DNA of 64,000 nucleotides from Nocardia sp. NBC_00403 (lineage in GTDB: Bacteria; Actinomycetota; Actinomycetes; Mycobacteriales; Mycobacteriaceae), in NCBI RefSeq assembly GCF_036046055.1, contig NZ_CP107939.1, positions 6,572,001-6,636,000 of the forward strand, given 5' to 3'. The translations under genes were made by a program, and so were the position numbers. The notes below the pieces were generated by a model, which was not told the origin of the DNA, made no database searches, and saw nothing but the letters and a program-made list of their open reading frames with translations. Shown here in pieces: positions 8,509 to 18,740 of the stretch; position 1 is the stretch's first letter; each line of letters starts with the position of its first letter.

Positions 8509-9111
8509 TCAGTAGTCGCGCCCGGTGAGGCCGCGGTAGATGAACTTGGTCAACCCCTCGATGGCCTGCTCGTCGGTCAGCGTGACGGTGCCGTCCTCGA
8601 CCGCCTGCAGCAGTGCCTGCGTCACCAGGAACATCATCGCCAGACTGGCATCGGTCGTGCTCGGCAGCCGTAAACCCTTGTCGGCGAACCCATCCACGTG
8701 GTCGGCGACGTCCGCACGCTGCTCGATGCCGAACCGGCCGATCATCCGTGCGAAGTCCTCGCTGACGATTGCCGCCTGACTCATCGCGCGCAGCACGGGC
8801 TCATGCTCGCGAGCGAATTTCCAGTACCCGGCGACGTGGTAGCGCACGCCGTCCGGATCGCTGAAGTCCGGATTGTGGTCCGGTCCCTCTGCCCGCACGT
8901 CCCCGGCGTCGGCCATGTCCTTCAGCAGTGACTGGAGGAGTTCTTCCTTGCTCGCGAAGTGGTTGTAGAACGACCCGGCCGCGCGACCCGCCGCCGTGGT
9001 GATGTCGGAGATCTTCGTGTTCAGATAGCCGCGCTCAGCGAAAACCCGCAGCGCAGCGGCCTTCAGCGCCTGCTCGGTTTCCGCGGACTTCTCTCGGCGA
9101 CTTGTCGACAC
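8509..9111 (-). CDS. TetR family regulator of the divergent FAD monooxygenase
   Basis: A 200-residue regulator. The HTH is clear: ALRVFAERGYLNTKISDITT then AGRAAGSFYNHFASKEELLQ. The sequence AAGGAGGTGAT pairs fully with the 16S rRNA end. It sits only 2 bases before an ATG at 9117 but 8 bases before the in-frame GTG at 9111, so GTG is the preferred start. The gene is divergent from the monooxygenase at 9197, and the gap contains a repeated dyad. Together these suggest that it represses the oxygenase gene and itself, released by an aromatic or phenolic ligand (inference from context). Confidence 0.88.
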   Translation of the reverse strand: MSTSRREKSAETEQALKAAALRVFAERGYLNTKISDITTAAGRAAGSFYNHFASKEELLQSLLKDMADAGDVRAEGPDHNPDFSDPDGVRYHVAGYWKFAREHEPVLRAMSQAAIVSEDFARMIGRFGIEQRADVADHVDGFADKGLRLPSTTDASLAMMFLVTQALLQAVEDGTVTLTDEQAIEGLTKFIYRGLTGRDY

Positions 9112-9151
9112 CGACATCACCTCCTTGACAGCGAAAGGTACCAACTCCGAT

Positions 9152-9182
9152 ACTGAATCGACATTCAGTGAATCATAATTCA
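9152..9182. promoter_or_regulatory. Iterated dyad, probable TetR operator
   Basis: ACTGAAT-N4-ATTCAGT (9152-9169) is a perfect inverted repeat. It is followed at once by TGAAT-N4-ATTCA (9169-9182), so the half-site occurs four times in alternating orientation at even spacing. The block lies between the two divergent starts and upstream of the monooxygenase ribosome binding site (AGGAG near 9187). Confidence 0.7.
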
Positions 9183-9196
9183 GTTCAGGAGACATC

Positions 9197-10669
9197 GTGC
9201 AGACCCAGGTACTCATCGCAGGCGCCGGACCGACCGGCCTGACGCTCGCCCTCGAACTGGCCCGCCGCAACGTCCCGGTGCGCATCGTGGAGCAGGCGCG
9301 CGAGTTCTTCGCCGGCTCCCGCGGGGACGGAATCCAGCCGCGCACCCTGGAGGTGTTCGACGATCTCGGCGTGCTGGACGCGGTGCTGGCCGCAGGCACC
9401 CCGACGCCGGTCATGCGCGCCTACTTCGGCGGCGAGTTCGTCGGCGAGCGGCGGATGAGTGAACCGACCGAGCCGACTCCCGCGATCCCCTACCCGAACC
9501 TCTGGGTGCTCGGACAATCCAGGACCGAGGGCATCCTGCGGGATCGGTTGGCGGAGTTCGGTGTTCACGTCGAGCTGAGCACCGCGCTGGTGTCGTTCGA
9601 TCAGGACGACTCGGGAGTCACCGTCACGCTCGCACACGACGGCGCCGACGAAACCGTTCGCGCCGCCTATCTTGTCGGGGCCGATGGCGGCCGGAGCACC
9701 GTACGCAAGACGCTGAACATCCCCTTCGAAGGCACGACCGATGACTCGATTCGAATGCTGCTCGGCGACGTCCGCGCCGATGTGCTCGACCACGAGTACG
9801 GCTACTGGTTCGCCGACGCGGAGCGGCCGATGGAGGGAATCGCGATGTCCCCCTTGCCCGGCGGACCGCATTTCCAGTGCGCCGCACCACTCGGCGCCGA
9901 TGTCGAACCGACCCTCGAGGTCCTGCAGGGGTTCGTCGACCGATACTCCGGACGCACCGACATCGTCCTGAGCGACCTCACCTGGGCCACCGTGTGGCGG
10001 CCGAATATCCGCCTGGCGCAGCGCTTCCGCGCGGGCCGGGTCTTGCTGGCCGGCGACGCCGCACACGTGCATCCGCCGACCGGCGGACAGGGCTTGAACA
10101 CCGGCATCCAGGATGCTTACAACCTCGGATGGAAGCTCGCCGCGGCGGTGCACGGCGACGAATCACTACTGGACAGCTACGAATCCGAGCGCAGGACGGT
10201 GGCCGCACGGGTACTCGGCATCAGCAGCGAACTGCTCGACAAGCTGGTCGACGGCGACGAAGACGCCATGCACCGTGGCGAGGAAACGCGGCAGCTGGAT
10301 ATCAGCTACCGTGATCCGGCCGACCACGGTCCGCTCGTCGCGGGTGATCGCGCGCCCGACGCGCCCCTGAAGGACGCGACCGGGCTGCCGATCCGACTGT
10401 TCGACCTTTTCCGCGGACCGCACTCGACACTGCTGTGTTTCGGAAAGACCGCAGAGCATTCGAATGAGCCCGGTGTGCACACGTACACGGTGGTACGTCC
10501 GGGAGACGGGGTCCCGGGAGCGGCTGCCCTGGATACAGATCATGCTTCCGGTGCGACGTCACTGCGCTACGTCATGGACGTCGAAGGTCAGGCGTTCGAG
10601 GCATACCACGCCGGCGAGGGCACCGCGGTGCTGGTCCGACCGGATGGATATCTCGGTCGACGTAGCTGA
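9197..10669 (+). CDS. FAD-dependent aromatic monooxygenase (PheA/TfdB family)
   Basis: A 490-residue class A flavoprotein hydroxylase. It has the N-terminal Rossmann motif VLIAGAGPTGLTLALELARR, the central GADGGRSTVRK (DG motif), and the second FAD motif GDAAHVHPPTGGQGLNTGIQ (GD motif). A C-terminal thioredoxin-like domain ends in VLVRPDGYLGRRS. The start is GTG 9197 with AGGAGA upstream. Family members hydroxylate phenols, polyketides or antibiotics using NAD(P)H and O2. With its divergent TetR regulator it is probably an inducible detoxification or catabolic step; no pathway partners are adjacent, so the substrate is open. Confidence 0.9.
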   Translation: MQTQVLIAGAGPTGLTLALELARRNVPVRIVEQAREFFAGSRGDGIQPRTLEVFDDLGVLDAVLAAGTPTPVMRAYFGGEFVGERRMSEPTEPTPAIPYPNLWVLGQSRTEGILRDRLAEFGVHVELSTALVSFDQDDSGVTVTLAHDGADETVRAAYLVGADGGRSTVRKTLNIPFEGTTDDSIRMLLGDVRADVLDHEYGYWFADAERPMEGIAMSPLPGGPHFQCAAPLGADVEPTLEVLQGFVDRYSGRTDIVLSDLTWATVWRPNIRLAQRFRAGRVLLAGDAAHVHPPTGGQGLNTGIQDAYNLGWKLAAAVHGDESLLDSYESERRTVAARVLGISSELLDKLVDGDEDAMHRGEETRQLDISYRDPADHGPLVAGDRAPDAPLKDATGLPIRLFDLFRGPHSTLLCFGKTAEHSNEPGVHTYTVVRPGDGVPGAAALDTDHASGATSLRYVMDVEGQAFEAYHAGEGTAVLVRPDGYLGRRS

Positions 10670-10709
10670 ACCCGTGGACTCGGTGTACAGGTGTCGCGGC
10701 GGATCGGCG

Positions 10710-11699
10710 CTAGCCGAAGAAGCTGCCCATGGTGTCCCAGCCGAGCACCGAGTCCACCGCAAGACCGCAGAACACCACGGCCAAATAGTTGTTCGACTGC
10801 AGGAACAGCCGCAGCGGCTTCACCGACTCGCCCCGGCGAACACCGGAGTACAGCTGGTGGGCCATGAGCAGGAACCACGCCCCGGCCACCAGCGCGACGG
10901 CGGTGTAGATCACGCCGGTCGCGGGTGCGAGGGCAAGGGTCGTGAGCACGGTGAGCCAGGTATAGATGACGATCTGCTTGGTCACCACCCGCTCGGTCGC
11001 GACCACCGGCAGCATCGGCACACCGGCCGCGCGGTAGTCCTCCTTGTAGCGCATGGCCAGCGCCCAGGTGTGCGGCGGTGTCCAGAAGAAGATGACGCCG
11101 AACAGGGCGATCGCGGGCCAGCCGATGCTGCCGGTGACCGCGGACCAGCCGACCAGGGCGGGCATGCAGCCCGCCGCACCGCCCCACACCACATTCTGCG
11201 AGGTCCGGCGCTTGAGGCCGAGAGTATAGACGAAAACGTAGAACAGGATGGTCACGACGACCAGTACGCCGCTGAGCAGATTCGCCTGCCACCACAACCA
11301 GGCGAACGATCCGAGGCCGAGCACCACACCGAACACGAAGGCGTGCGAGGTGGGCACCGCCTCCCTGGCAAGCGGTCGCTTGGCGGTCCGCTTCATTACC
11401 TTGTCGATGTCGGCGTCGGCCACACAGTTCAACGTGTTCGCGCTCGCCGCGCCCATCCAGCCGCCGAACAGCGTCGCGAGGATGAGGCGGATATCGATGA
11501 CGCCCCGATCGGCGAGCAGCATCGTCGGAATGGTCGCGACGAGCAGCAATTCGATGACGCGCGGCTTGGTGAGCGCAATGTAGGCCAGCGGTTTCCGCAC
11601 CGTTCGCGACAACAGACCATCACCCGTGAACCGGTCGGCCAGCGCCGTCGCGGAGGAGCCGTGCGCACCATTGCCACCCGGCTGTTGCCCAATCCGCAC
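10710..11699 (-). CDS. ctaB: Protohaem IX farnesyltransferase (haem O synthase)
   Basis: An integral membrane UbiA-family prenyltransferase that transfers farnesyl to haem B for cytochrome oxidase haem. The first Asp-rich motif is in [17 protein letters not shown] and the second region is in [16 protein letters not shown]; multiple transmembrane helices alternate between them. GTG 11699 is chosen as start because GAGGAG sits 5 bases upstream, whereas the longer frame has none. The product is about 329 residues, the usual size. It is divergent from tkt, as in mycobacteria. Confidence 0.93.
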   Translation of the reverse strand: MRIGQQPGGNGAHGSSATALADRFTGDGLLSRTVRKPLAYIALTKPRVIELLLVATIPTMLLADRGVIDIRLILATLFGGWMGAASANTLNCVADADIDKVMKRTAKRPLAREAVPTSHAFVFGVVLGLGSFAWLWWQANLLSGVLVVVTILFYVFVYTLGLKRRTSQNVVWGGAAGCMPALVGWSAVTGSIGWPAIALFGVIFFWTPPHTWALAMRYKEDYRAAGVPMLPVVATERVVTKQIVIYTWLTVLTTLALAPATGVIYTAVALVAGAWFLLMAHQLYSGVRRGESVKPLRLFLQSNNYLAVVFCGLAVDSVLGWDTMGSFFG

Positions 11700-12082
11700 T
11701 GTCTCTCCTCGCACGCTGTGCATCGCATCCGGCAATGGAACTAGCAGCGCACGACCTGCACGGCGCGGCTACTACTACAGAGGATGGTAGACCCACGTCG
11801 GTGGTGTTCTCCCCATCGCCCCCTCGCGCGGCCGCGCACAAAGACGGGCGCGACCGGTCGGTACCCGGCCGCGAAACGACGCGTTCGACGGTGCCGAACG
11901 GCGGCCGCCGCGACCGGAACGCCCGACTCTGGACCCGGTAAGCCGGGTTCCCGCCCAGCCGGTCACCGGGCACATCTAGGGTGGTTGGGGTACACCGGTG
12001 CGTGCGCATTCGCCGCTGCCGCGCGTCAACGCCGCCAGTAACCACCACAGTCGACGAAACCAATGTCAGGAGAACCTCGGTC
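11700..12082. promoter_or_regulatory. Divergent ctaB-tkt intergenic region
   Basis: About 380 bp between divergent starts must hold promoters for ctaB and for the pentose-phosphate operon. No gene, clear dyad or riboswitch-like fold was recognised. The ribosome binding site of tkt is AGGAG at 12068-12072, about 10 bases before its GTG. Confidence 0.5.
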
Positions 12083-14224
12083 GTGTCAGTCACAGACGAC
12101 ATCCGCGCCCTCACTCAGCCGAACTACCCGGACGACTGGACGGATCTGGACACCAAGGCCGTCGACACAGTACGGGTGCTCGCCGCGGACGCGGTGCAAA
12201 ACGCCGGAAACGGTCACCCGGGCACCGCGATGAGCCTGGCGCCGTTGGCGTACACCCTCTACCAGCGCACGATGCGCCTCGACCCGAGCGATCCGAGCTG
12301 GGTCGGCCGGGACCGTTTCGTGCTGTCCTGCGGGCACTCCAGCGTCACCCAGTACATCCAGCTCTACCTGGCCGGCTTCGGTCTGGAACTGGACGATCTG
12401 AAGCACCTGCGCAAGTGGGGCTCGCTCACCCCGGGCCACCCCGAATTCCGCCACACCGACGGTGTCGAGATCACCACCGGTCCGCTGGGCCAGGGTCTGG
12501 CCTCCGCTGTCGGCATGGCGATGGCCGCGCGCCGCGAGCGCGGCCTGTTCGATCCGGATGCCGCGCCGGGCGCGAGCCCGTTCGACCACTTCATCTACGT
12601 GATCGCCTCCGACGGCGACTTCGAGGAAGGCGTCACCTCCGAAGCGTCGTCACTCGCGGGTACCCAGCAGCTCGGCAACCTCGTGGTGATCTACGACGAC
12701 AACAAGATCTCCATCGAGGACGACACCACGATCGCATTCACCGAGGACGTCGCCCTGCGCTACGAGGCGTACGGCTGGCACGTCCAGACCGTCGAGGGCG
12801 GCGAGGACGTCGTCGCGGTCGAGGCCGCGCTCGCGGCAGCCAAGGCGGAGACCGGCAAGCCGTCGATCATCGTGTTGCGCACCATCATCGGCTACCCGGC
12901 CCCCACCAAGATGAACACCGGCGCCGCGCACGGTGCCGCACTCGGCGCCGACGAGGTGGCCGCCACCAAGAAGATTCTCGGCTTCGACCCGGAGCAGAGC
13001 TTCGAGGTCGCCGCCGAGGTCATCGCGCACACCCGTGCGGTCGCCGCGCGCGGCAAGGAGGCCCACCAGGCCTGGCAGCAGCAGTTCGACGCGTGGGCGC
13101 AGGCCAACCCCGAGAACAAGGCGCTGTTCGACCGGCTCGCCGAGCGCAGGCTGCCGGCGGGCTGGACCGCGAATCTGCCGACCTACGAGGCCGATCCGAA
13201 GGGCATGGCCACCCGCAAGGCGTCCGGCAAGGTGCTCGCCGCGCTGGCCCCGGTGCTGCCCGAACTGTGGGGTGGCTCGGCCGACCTCGCCGAGTCCAAC
13301 AACACCACCATGCCCGACACCCCGAGCTTCGGCCCCGAGTCGATCTCGACCGGGATGTGGAAGGCCAACCCGTACGGTCGCACGCTGCACTTCGGTGTTC
13401 GTGAGCACGCGATGGGCTCGATCCTCAACGGCATCGCGCTGCACGGCCCGACTCGTCCGTACGGCGGCACCTTCCTGGTGTTCAGCGACTACATGCGCCC
13501 CGCAGTACGGCTGGCCGCGCTGATGCGGATACCCGTCACCTACGTGTGGACCCACGACTCCATCGGTCTCGGTGAGGACGGCCCGACGCACCAGCCGATC
13601 GAGCACCTCGCCGCACTGCGCGCCATCCCCGGCCTGAACGTGGTCCGCCCCGGCGACGCCAACGAGACCACTTACGCCTGGCGCACCATCCTCGAGCGCG
13701 ACAGCAGCGAGCACACCTCGCACTTCTCGGTGTCCGAGCTGCCGCACCAGGACGGCCCGTCCGCTCTGGCGTTGACCCGCCAGGACCTGCCGATCCAAGA
13801 GGGCACCAGCTACGAGGGCGTCCGCAAGGGCGGTTACATTCTCGCCGAGGCGTCCACCGGAACCCCGCAGGTGATCCTGATCGCCACCGGTTCGGAGCTG
13901 CAGCTCGCCGTGGAGGCCCGCACTACGCTGGAGGCGCAGGGCATCGGAACCCGCGTGGTCTCCATGCCGTGTGTGGAGTGGTTCGACGCGCAGGACAAGG
14001 CCTACCGGGATGAGGTGCTCCCGCCCGCGGTCACCGCTCGGGTTGCCGTCGAGGCCGGTATCGCGATGCCGTGGTACCGGTTCACCGGTGACGCGGGTGA
14101 GATCGTGTCGATCGAGCACTTCGGCGCCTCGGCCGATCACAAGACCCTGTTCCGCGAGTTCGGCTTCACCACCGACAATGTCGTTGCCGCCGCGCAGCGC
14201 ACGCTCGAGAACGTGAAGGGATAA
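12083..14224 (+). CDS. tkt: Transketolase
   Basis: A 713-residue thiamine-diphosphate enzyme of the non-oxidative pentose phosphate pathway that moves two-carbon units between ketose and aldose phosphates. The start at GTG 12083 gives VSVTDDIRAL. The N-terminal TPP domain includes NAGNGHPGTAMSLAPLAY and the metal/TPP loop SDGDFEEGVTSEASSLAG...LVVIYDDNKISI. The central domain carries THDSIGLGEDGPTHQPIEHL and the C-terminus is the small regulatory-type domain. It is the first gene of tkt-tal-zwf-opcA-pgl; tal begins 6 bp after its stop. Confidence 0.97.
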   Translation: MSVTDDIRALTQPNYPDDWTDLDTKAVDTVRVLAADAVQNAGNGHPGTAMSLAPLAYTLYQRTMRLDPSDPSWVGRDRFVLSCGHSSVTQYIQLYLAGFGLELDDLKHLRKWGSLTPGHPEFRHTDGVEITTGPLGQGLASAVGMAMAARRERGLFDPDAAPGASPFDHFIYVIASDGDFEEGVTSEASSLAGTQQLGNLVVIYDDNKISIEDDTTIAFTEDVALRYEAYGWHVQTVEGGEDVVAVEAALAAAKAETGKPSIIVLRTIIGYPAPTKMNTGAAHGAALGADEVAATKKILGFDPEQSFEVAAEVIAHTRAVAARGKEAHQAWQQQFDAWAQANPENKALFDRLAERRLPAGWTANLPTYEADPKGMATRKASGKVLAALAPVLPELWGGSADLAESNNTTMPDTPSFGPESISTGMWKANPYGRTLHFGVREHAMGSILNGIALHGPTRPYGGTFLVFSDYMRPAVRLAALMRIPVTYVWTHDSIGLGEDGPTHQPIEHLAALRAIPGLNVVRPGDANETTYAWRTILERDSSEHTSHFSVSELPHQDGPSALALTRQDLPIQEGTSYEGVRKGGYILAEASTGTPQVILIATGSELQLAVEARTTLEAQGIGTRVVSMPCVEWFDAQDKAYRDEVLPPAVTARVAVEAGIAMPWYRFTGDAGEIVSIEHFGASADHKTLFREFGFTTDNVVAAAQRTLENVKG

Positions 14225-14230
14225 GCGCTC

Positions 14231-15385
14231 ATGGCACAGAACGAAAACACTGCAGCTCTTTCTGCGGCCGGTGTCTCGGTGTGGCTCGACGATCTGTCCA
14301 GGGACCGGATCCAGTCCGGCAACCTTGCCGAACTGATCGCCACCCGCAATGTCGTCGGCGTCACCACCAACCCGACGATCTTCCAGGGTGCGCTCAGCCA
14401 GGGCCACTCCTACGACGGCCAGCTCAAAGAGCTTGCCGCCCAAGGCGCGGACGCCGACGCCGCGATCCGCACCATCACCACCGACGATGTTCGCGCCGCC
14501 TGCGACGTGTTCGCGGAGGTGTTTGCGGCATCCGGCGGTGTCGACGGACGGGTCTCCATCGAGGTCGATCCCCGGCTGGCGTTCGACGCGGAGAAAACGA
14601 CGGCCCAGGCCGTCGAGCTGTGGAAGATCGTCGACCGGCCGAACCTGTTCATCAAGATCCCGGCTACCGAAGCGGGCCTGCCCGCCATCTCCGCGGTGAT
14701 CGCCGAAGGCATCAGCGTGAACGTGACGCTGATCTTCTCCGTCCAGCGCTACCGCGCGGTGATGGGCGCCTATCTCGACGGCCTGGGCAAGGCCAAGTTC
14801 GCGGGCCACGACCCGGCCAAGATCCATTCGGTCGCGTCGTTCTTCGTGTCCCGGGTGGACACCGAGATCGACAAGCGCCTCGAAGCGATCGGCACTCCGG
14901 AGGCACTGGAGCTGCGCGGCAAAGCAGGCATCGCCAACGCCCGCCTCGCCTATGCCGAATACCAGGACGTGTTCGACGGCGGCGCGCACACCTCGACCTA
15001 CACGCACCTGGCCGCGTCGGCAGGCGCGAATCGGCAACGGCCGCTGTGGGCCTCGACCGGTGTGAAGAACCCGGAGTACTCCGACACCATGTATGTCACC
15101 GAACTGGTGGGACCGAACACGGTGAACACGCTGCCGGAGAAGACCCTCGAAGCGGTCGCCGACCACGGCGAGATCCGCGGCATTACCCTCAGCGGGACCG
15201 CCGCGGCCGCCAAGGAGGTCTTCGACAAGCTCGTCGCGGTCGGCATCGACCTCGACGACGTGTTCGCGGTGTTGGAGCGCGAAGGCGTCGACAAGTTCGA
15301 GAAGTCTTGGGCGGAGCTGCTTTCCGCCACCACCGAGGAGTTGAACGCCGCTGTGCCCGATACGGCCGGCACCGGAAGCAACTGA
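14231..15385 (+). CDS. tal: Transaldolase
   Basis: A 384-residue (beta/alpha)8 enzyme that transfers a dihydroxyacetone unit from sedoheptulose-7-phosphate to glyceraldehyde-3-phosphate. The Schiff-base Lys is in [16 protein letters not shown] and the substrate strand is [13 protein letters not shown]. Its length and sequence match the long actinobacterial/cyanobacterial subfamily rather than the E. coli type. It lies 6 bp after tkt and 5 bp before zwf, so it is cotranscribed. Confidence 0.97.
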   Translation: MAQNENTAALSAAGVSVWLDDLSRDRIQSGNLAELIATRNVVGVTTNPTIFQGALSQGHSYDGQLKELAAQGADADAAIRTITTDDVRAACDVFAEVFAASGGVDGRVSIEVDPRLAFDAEKTTAQAVELWKIVDRPNLFIKIPATEAGLPAISAVIAEGISVNVTLIFSVQRYRAVMGAYLDGLGKAKFAGHDPAKIHSVASFFVSRVDTEIDKRLEAIGTPEALELRGKAGIANARLAYAEYQDVFDGGAHTSTYTHLAASAGANRQRPLWASTGVKNPEYSDTMYVTELVGPNTVNTLPEKTLEAVADHGEIRGITLSGTAAAAKEVFDKLVAVGIDLDDVFAVLEREGVDKFEKSWAELLSATTEELNAAVPDTAGTGSN

Positions 15386-15390
15386 TCGGG

Positions 15391-16965
15391 ATGGCCGGCA
15401 CAGCGGCAGGAAAAACGGCAGCGGCCGTCTGGAAGAACCCGCTTCGCGACGAACGGGACAAGCGCGTCCCCCGCATCGCGGGACCGTGCAGCATGGTCAT
15501 CTTCGGTGTCACCGGTGACCTGTCCCGTAAGAAACTGATGCCGGCCATCTACGACCTCGCGAACCGGGGGCTGCTGCCCCCGGGTTTCGCGCTGGTCGGC
15601 TTTGCGCGGCGGGACTATGCGGACGAGGATTTCGCCCAGGTCGTCCTCGACGCGGTGAAAGCACACGCGCGCACGCCCTTCCGCCAGGAGGTCTGGGACC
15701 ACCTGGCCGAGGGAATCCGGTTCGTACGGGGCACCTTCGACGACGACACGGCCTTCGCGACGCTCGCCGATACCCTCGCGAAGCTGGACAAGGATCGTGG
15801 CACCGGCGGCAATCACGCCTTCTACCTCTCGATTCCGCCGAACATGTTCCCGGTCGTGCTGGATCAGCTCTCCGAACACGGGCTTGCCAAGCCGTCCACC
15901 ACCGACGCCAACGGCCGCAAGCCATGGCGTCGCGTGGTGATCGAGAAGCCCTTCGGGCACGATCTGGAGAGCGCTCAGGAGCTCAACGCACTGGTGAACG
16001 GAGTCTTCCCGGAAGAGACGGTGTTCCGGATCGACCACTACCTAGGCAAGGAGACAGTGCAGAACATCCTGGCACTGCGCTTCGCCAACCAGCTCTACGA
16101 TCCGATCTGGAATGCCAACTACGTCGACCATGTCCAGATCACCATGGCCGAGGACATCGGATTGGGTGGCCGCGCAGGCTATTACGACGGCATCGGCGCC
16201 GCGCGCGACGTGATCCAGAACCATCTGCTCCAACTGCTCGCGCTGACCGCGATGGAGGAGCCGATCAGCTTCCAGCCCGACCAGTTGCAGACCGAGAAGA
16301 TCAAGGTGCTCTCGGCTACGAAGCTGGTCGAGCCGCTCGACGAGACCACGGCACGCGGGCAGTACGCCGCGGGCTGGCAGGGCGGCGAGCAGGTCGTCGG
16401 TCTGCTCGACGAGGAGGGATTCGACCCGCAATCGCGCACCGAGACCTACGCCGCGATCACCCTGGAGGTCGACACCCGGCGCTGGGCGGGCGTGCCGTTC
16501 TATCTGCGCACCGGAAAACGCTTGGGCCGCAGGGTCACCGAGATCGCGGTGGTATTCAAGCGGGCGCCGCACCTGCCGTTCGACCAGACGATGACCGAGG
16601 AGCTCGGCCAGAACGCCCTGGTCATCCGGGTACAGCCGGATGAGGGCATCACCACCCGATTCGGTTCGAAGGTGCCGGGGTCGGGGATGGAAGTGCGCGA
16701 CGTCAATATGGATTTCAGCTACGGCGAGGCGTTCACCGAGTCCTCCCCCGAAGCCTACGAACGTCTGATCCTCGACGTGCTGCTCGGGGTGCCGTCCTTG
16801 TTCCCGGTGAACGCGGAGGTCGAATTGTCCTGGCGCATTCTGGATCCGGTGCTCGAGCACTGGGCCACCGACGGTAAACCGGAACCGTACGAGGCAGGCA
16901 CCTGGGGTCCGTCGTCGGCCGACGAGATACTCGCCCGCACCGGGCGCGAATGGCGGCGGCCATGA
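15391..16965 (+). CDS. zwf: Glucose-6-phosphate dehydrogenase
   Basis: A 524-residue enzyme that oxidises glucose-6-phosphate and reduces NADP+. The dinucleotide motif is FGVTGDLSRKKLMPA, the substrate/catalytic motif is RIDHYLGKETVQN (Asp215, His216, Lys220), and the C-terminal beta+alpha domain includes FYLRTGKRLGRRVTEIAVVF. ATG 15391 was chosen within a much longer open frame that overlaps tal, because it lies 5 bp after the tal stop and gives the family N-terminus. The stop overlaps the opcA start (ATGA at 16962-16965), which indicates translational coupling. Confidence 0.97.
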   Translation: MAGTAAGKTAAAVWKNPLRDERDKRVPRIAGPCSMVIFGVTGDLSRKKLMPAIYDLANRGLLPPGFALVGFARRDYADEDFAQVVLDAVKAHARTPFRQEVWDHLAEGIRFVRGTFDDDTAFATLADTLAKLDKDRGTGGNHAFYLSIPPNMFPVVLDQLSEHGLAKPSTTDANGRKPWRRVVIEKPFGHDLESAQELNALVNGVFPEETVFRIDHYLGKETVQNILALRFANQLYDPIWNANYVDHVQITMAEDIGLGGRAGYYDGIGAARDVIQNHLLQLLALTAMEEPISFQPDQLQTEKIKVLSATKLVEPLDETTARGQYAAGWQGGEQVVGLLDEEGFDPQSRTETYAAITLEVDTRRWAGVPFYLRTGKRLGRRVTEIAVVFKRAPHLPFDQTMTEELGQNALVIRVQPDEGITTRFGSKVPGSGMEVRDVNMDFSYGEAFTESSPEAYERLILDVLLGVPSLFPVNAEVELSWRILDPVLEHWATDGKPEPYEAGTWGPSSADEILARTGREWRRP

Positions 16966-17870
16966 TCGTCGACATGCCGGAGACCACGACATCCGAAGTC
17001 ACCAAACGCCTGGTGAGCCTGCGGGAAAGCAACGGCGTGATCACCATGGGCCGAGTACTGACCCTGGTCGTGTGCACGCTGGACAGCTCGGAAGCCGAAG
17101 ACGCCATCGACGCCGCCAACGACGCCAGCCGCGAACACCCGTGCCGGGTGGTCGTTTTGGCCCGTGGCGATCGCGAAGCCGAGACCCGCCTCGACGCCCA
17201 GATCCGCGTGGGCGGTGACGCGGGCGCGGCCGAGGTGATCGTGCTGCGGCTGCAAGGCGAGCTGATCAATCATGAGAGCAGCGTCGTCATCCCGTTCCTG
17301 CTCCCGGATACCCCTGTGGTCGCCTGGTGGCCGCGCGGCGCACCGGAGTTCCCCTCCAAGGATTCGGTGGGGCGCTTGGCGACCCGTCGCATCACCGATG
17401 CGACCTTCGCGCCCGACCCGCAGGAGACGATCAAGAAGCGGCGCGATTCCTACGCCACCGGCGATACCGATCTGGCGTGGAGCCGGATCACCTACTGGCG
17501 GGCGCTGCTCGCGGCCACCATGGACGAACCGCCCTACGAACCGGTCGAATCGGTGACAGTGTCCGGGCTGCGCGAAGAGCCCGCGCTGGACATGCTCGCC
17601 GGCTGGCTGGCCGCACGTTTGGGCTGCCCGGTGCGTCGCCGCACGGGTGAGCTGCGGGTGGAGGTGCATCGGCCGTCGGAGTCGATCGCCATCGCACGGC
17701 CGCAGACCGGCCGCACCGCGACGCTCATCCGCACCGGCGACCCGGTGCAGCGAATCGCTTTGGCCCGCAGGGAAACTCGCGACTGTCTCGCGGAGGAACT
17801 GCGTCGGCTCGATGCCGACGAGATCTATGCCGAGGCGCTCGCCGGAATCGAGAAGGTGACCTATGAGTGA
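16962..17870 (+). CDS. opcA: Glucose-6-phosphate dehydrogenase assembly protein OpcA
   Basis: A 302-residue protein that in cyanobacteria and corynebacteria binds G6PD and promotes its active oligomer. The start is ATG 16962, overlapping the zwf stop by four bases and giving the typical MIVDMPETTT. Conserved features include the RVLTLVVCTLD strand and PDTPVVAWWPRGAPEFPSKD. It is always found beside zwf in actinobacteria, as here. The end overlaps pgl by 8 bp. Confidence 0.95.
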   Translation: MIVDMPETTTSEVTKRLVSLRESNGVITMGRVLTLVVCTLDSSEAEDAIDAANDASREHPCRVVVLARGDREAETRLDAQIRVGGDAGAAEVIVLRLQGELINHESSVVIPFLLPDTPVVAWWPRGAPEFPSKDSVGRLATRRITDATFAPDPQETIKKRRDSYATGDTDLAWSRITYWRALLAATMDEPPYEPVESVTVSGLREEPALDMLAGWLAARLGCPVRRRTGELRVEVHRPSESIAIARPQTGRTATLIRTGDPVQRIALARRETRDCLAEELRRLDADEIYAEALAGIEKVTYE

Positions 17871-18618
17871 GCGTATCTCGGCCGAATCTCCTGCCGACAC
17901 CGTCGAAGTCCATCCCGACACCGAGACGTTGGTGACCGCGGCGGCGACCACGTTCGTCGACGTCGTGACGGCCGCCCAGGCCGCGCGTGGTTCGGCGTCG
18001 GTGGTGCTGACCGGCGGCGGTACCGGCATCGCGCTGCTGGAACTGGTGCGCAAGTCGCCCGGTGCCATCGACTGGTCGAAACTCGATGTGTTCTGGGGCG
18101 ACGAACGCTTCGTCCCCGCAGGCGACCAGGAACGCAACGACCTGCAGGCCCGCCGGGCCCTGCTCGACCACGTGCCGGTCGATCCGGCCCGGGTCCATCC
18201 GGTTGCGACCTCCGACGGCGAATACCCCGACCCCGTCGAGGCCGCCGCCGAGTACTCCGCCGCGGTGCACGCCCATCTGGCCGAACACGGCGCGTTCGAT
18301 CTGCACCTGCTCGGTATGGGCGGCGAGGGCCACATCAACTCCCTCTTCCCCGACACCGACGCGGTCCGTGAACAGCACGAACTCGTTGTCGCCGTGACGA
18401 ATTCGCCGAAATCGCCGTCGGTCCGGGTCACCCTCACGCTGCCCGCGGTCCGCCACACTCGGCACGTGGTGCTGGTCGTCGGCGGCGCGCCCAAGGCAGA
18501 AGCGGTCGCAGCCGCGTTAGCGGGCGCCGATCCGGTGGATATTCCCTCCGCCGGCGCCAAGGGCCTCGAATCGACCACCTGGCTGCTCGACGCGGATGCG
18601 GCAGCGGGGTTGCAATAG
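17863..18618 (+). CDS. pgl: 6-phosphogluconolactonase
   Basis: A 251-residue enzyme of the DevB/Pgl family (glucosamine-6-phosphate isomerase fold) that hydrolyses the product of G6PD. Signature segments are VVLTGGGTGIALLELV, DVFWGDERFVPAGDQERND and HLLGMGGEGHINSLFP (His of the GxxGHxAS-like loop). It starts at ATG 17863 inside the end of opcA. It completes the oxidative branch encoded by this operon; 6-phosphogluconate dehydrogenase is not in the window. Confidence 0.95.
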   Translation: MSERISAESPADTVEVHPDTETLVTAAATTFVDVVTAAQAARGSASVVLTGGGTGIALLELVRKSPGAIDWSKLDVFWGDERFVPAGDQERNDLQARRALLDHVPVDPARVHPVATSDGEYPDPVEAAAEYSAAVHAHLAEHGAFDLHLLGMGGEGHINSLFPDTDAVREQHELVVAVTNSPKSPSVRVTLTLPAVRHTRHVVLVVGGAPKAEAVAAALAGADPVDIPSAGAKGLESTTWLLDADAAAGLQ

Positions 18619-18740
18619 TCCGCATGCCCGAACCGCCGCATAAGAGTTGCCCACGAACTTCTCCATAGTTTTCGGTTCGTTCCCGGAAAAATACCGGCGA
18701 ATGGTCGACTGAGCGGCTCCGAGTCCGGGATGATCGTTCG

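Noticed and set aside
12650..15166. An 838-codon minus-strand open frame
   Set aside because: Antisense shadow of tkt and tal; His/Arg/Gly-rich with no domain.
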